Below, piece by piece: positions 12,853 through 13,256 of a stretch of 13,256 bases of DNA; within the stretch, counting starts at the first letter, position 1, and each line of letters starts with the position of its first letter. Below the pieces are notes generated by a model, which saw nothing but the letters and a program-made list of their open reading frames with translations, made no database searches and was not told where the DNA came from. The translations under genes and the position numbers were made by a program. This DNA is from Actinomycetota bacterium (GTDB lineage Bacteria > Actinomycetota > Thermoleophilia > Solirubrobacterales > Solirubrobacteraceae). The stretch is from the NCBI GenBank assembly GCA_009699915.1, contig WLNG01000015.1:1-13256 (forward strand), in the 5' to 3' direction.

Positions 12853-13256
12853 ATGCGCGGGCGTTTGGGTGCGAAGGCTGGGCGTGGGCGTGTTCTGGCG
12901 CTGGCTGCGCTGAGTGCTTTGGTGGTGTGTGTCGCTGCCGCGCCGGCTGGTGCTGCCGTGCCGGGCCAGGTGACGGAGTTCAGCGCGGGAATCACCGCCG
13001 GCTCGAATCTCCTTGGCCTCGCAGCGGGCCCGGACGGGAATATGTGGTTCACCGTGCACAACGGGGGTCGGGTTGGCCGGATCACGCCGCTCGGTGTGGT
13101 GACGGAGTTCAGTGCGGGGATCACCGCCGACTCTCGACCCTGGGGGATCGCAGCGGGTGCGGACGGGAATCTCTGGTTTACCGAGGCCTTCGGGGGTCGG
13201 GTTGGCCGGATCACGCCGCTCGGTGTGGTGACGGAGTTCAGTGCGGGGATCACCGC
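12853..13256 (+). CDS. Secreted Vgb-like beta-propeller protein, N-terminal part (propeller D; 3' end outside window)
   Basis: Open to the window end, 134 residues visible. Residues 1-36 form a signal peptide (MRGRLGAKAGRGR, then a hydrophobic run ending APAGAA). Then come two complete blades and the start of a third with the same signature as propeller A: AAGPDGNMWFTV or AAGADGNLWFTE followed by GRVGRITPLGVV. Homology with propeller A begins in the signal-peptide core (LALAALSAL versus LALAVLSSF) and continues through the blades, with the same G/T-rich third positions. This is the more complete 5' form of the family: promoter candidate, leader and Shine-Dalgarno are all present. Domains after the propeller cannot be seen. 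Confidence 0.85.
   Translation, partial: MRGRLGAKAGRGRVLALAALSALVVCVAAAPAGAAVPGQVTEFSAGITAGSNLLGLAAGPDGNMWFTVHNGGRVGRITPLGVVTEFSAGITADSRPWGIAAGADGNLWFTEAFGGRVGRITPLGVVTEFSAGIT

Noticed and set aside
13000..13256. Propeller D as part of the nrdJ insertion event
   Set aside because: It is homologous to propeller A, but the sequences have diverged and its flank is ohr. Whether it was the donor cannot be told from the visible 404 bp.

Overview
The window is high-GC DNA from a bacterium that looks like an actinobacterium. The closest fit is Thermoleophilia / Solirubrobacterales. That placement is inference: it rests on the coding bias, several -10 boxes placed directly before start codons, a coenzyme-B12-type ribonucleotide reductase with a C-terminal zinc ribbon, and a family of secreted beta-propeller proteins. 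No rRNA or other taxonomic marker is present.

Layout. (1) 1-1224 is the 3' part of nrdJ. (2) 1225-3147 is a mosaic insertion behind nrdJ. It holds a secreted Vgb-like seven-bladed propeller gene (propeller A), a rearranged and internally deleted antisense fragment of the crotonase gene found intact at 9595-10278, and a second copy of the last 97 bp of nrdJ. The probable original nrdJ terminator follows at 3180-3207. (3) 3249-9582 is a symmetrical block. Two secreted proteins of the same architecture (propeller B, 3307-5247; propeller C, 7870-9582) flank a two-component pair: a LuxR-type response regulator and an 8-TM histidine kinase, overlapping by 4 bp. (4) 9595-12191 is a minus-strand pair, a HAPMO-like Baeyer-Villiger monooxygenase followed by a crotonase, overlapping by 4 bp. 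(5) A divergent promoter region with a perfect 12-bp inverted repeat leads to ohr on the plus strand. (6) From 12853 a second Vgb-like propeller gene (propeller D) begins and runs off the window.

How the parts may work together. Propellers B and C each carry a seven-bladed propeller inserted into the Cys-to-Cys loop of an Ig-like domain, and both end in a roughly 105-residue domain with a conserved C-x16-C pair that is also the end of propeller A. Upstream of both B and C is the same promoter geometry: a 16-bp GTGGGG/CCCC(Y)AC dyad, exactly 30 nt, a TANNNT -10 box, exactly 6 nt, then ATG. The two-component genes lie between them. The most economical reading is a signal-controlled pair of envelope or secreted proteins under a local kinase/regulator. 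This is a hypothesis from arrangement and motifs. The kinase is itself unusual: it looks like an internal tandem duplication (period about 231 residues) of a 4TM plus dimerisation-helix module, with a histidine at the equivalent place in each copy and one ATPase domain.

The nrdJ insertion appears to be a recent recombination product, because its pieces match their sources at about 95-98 % by direct comparison within the window. It placed a surface-protein gene without its own promoter directly behind a housekeeping gene.
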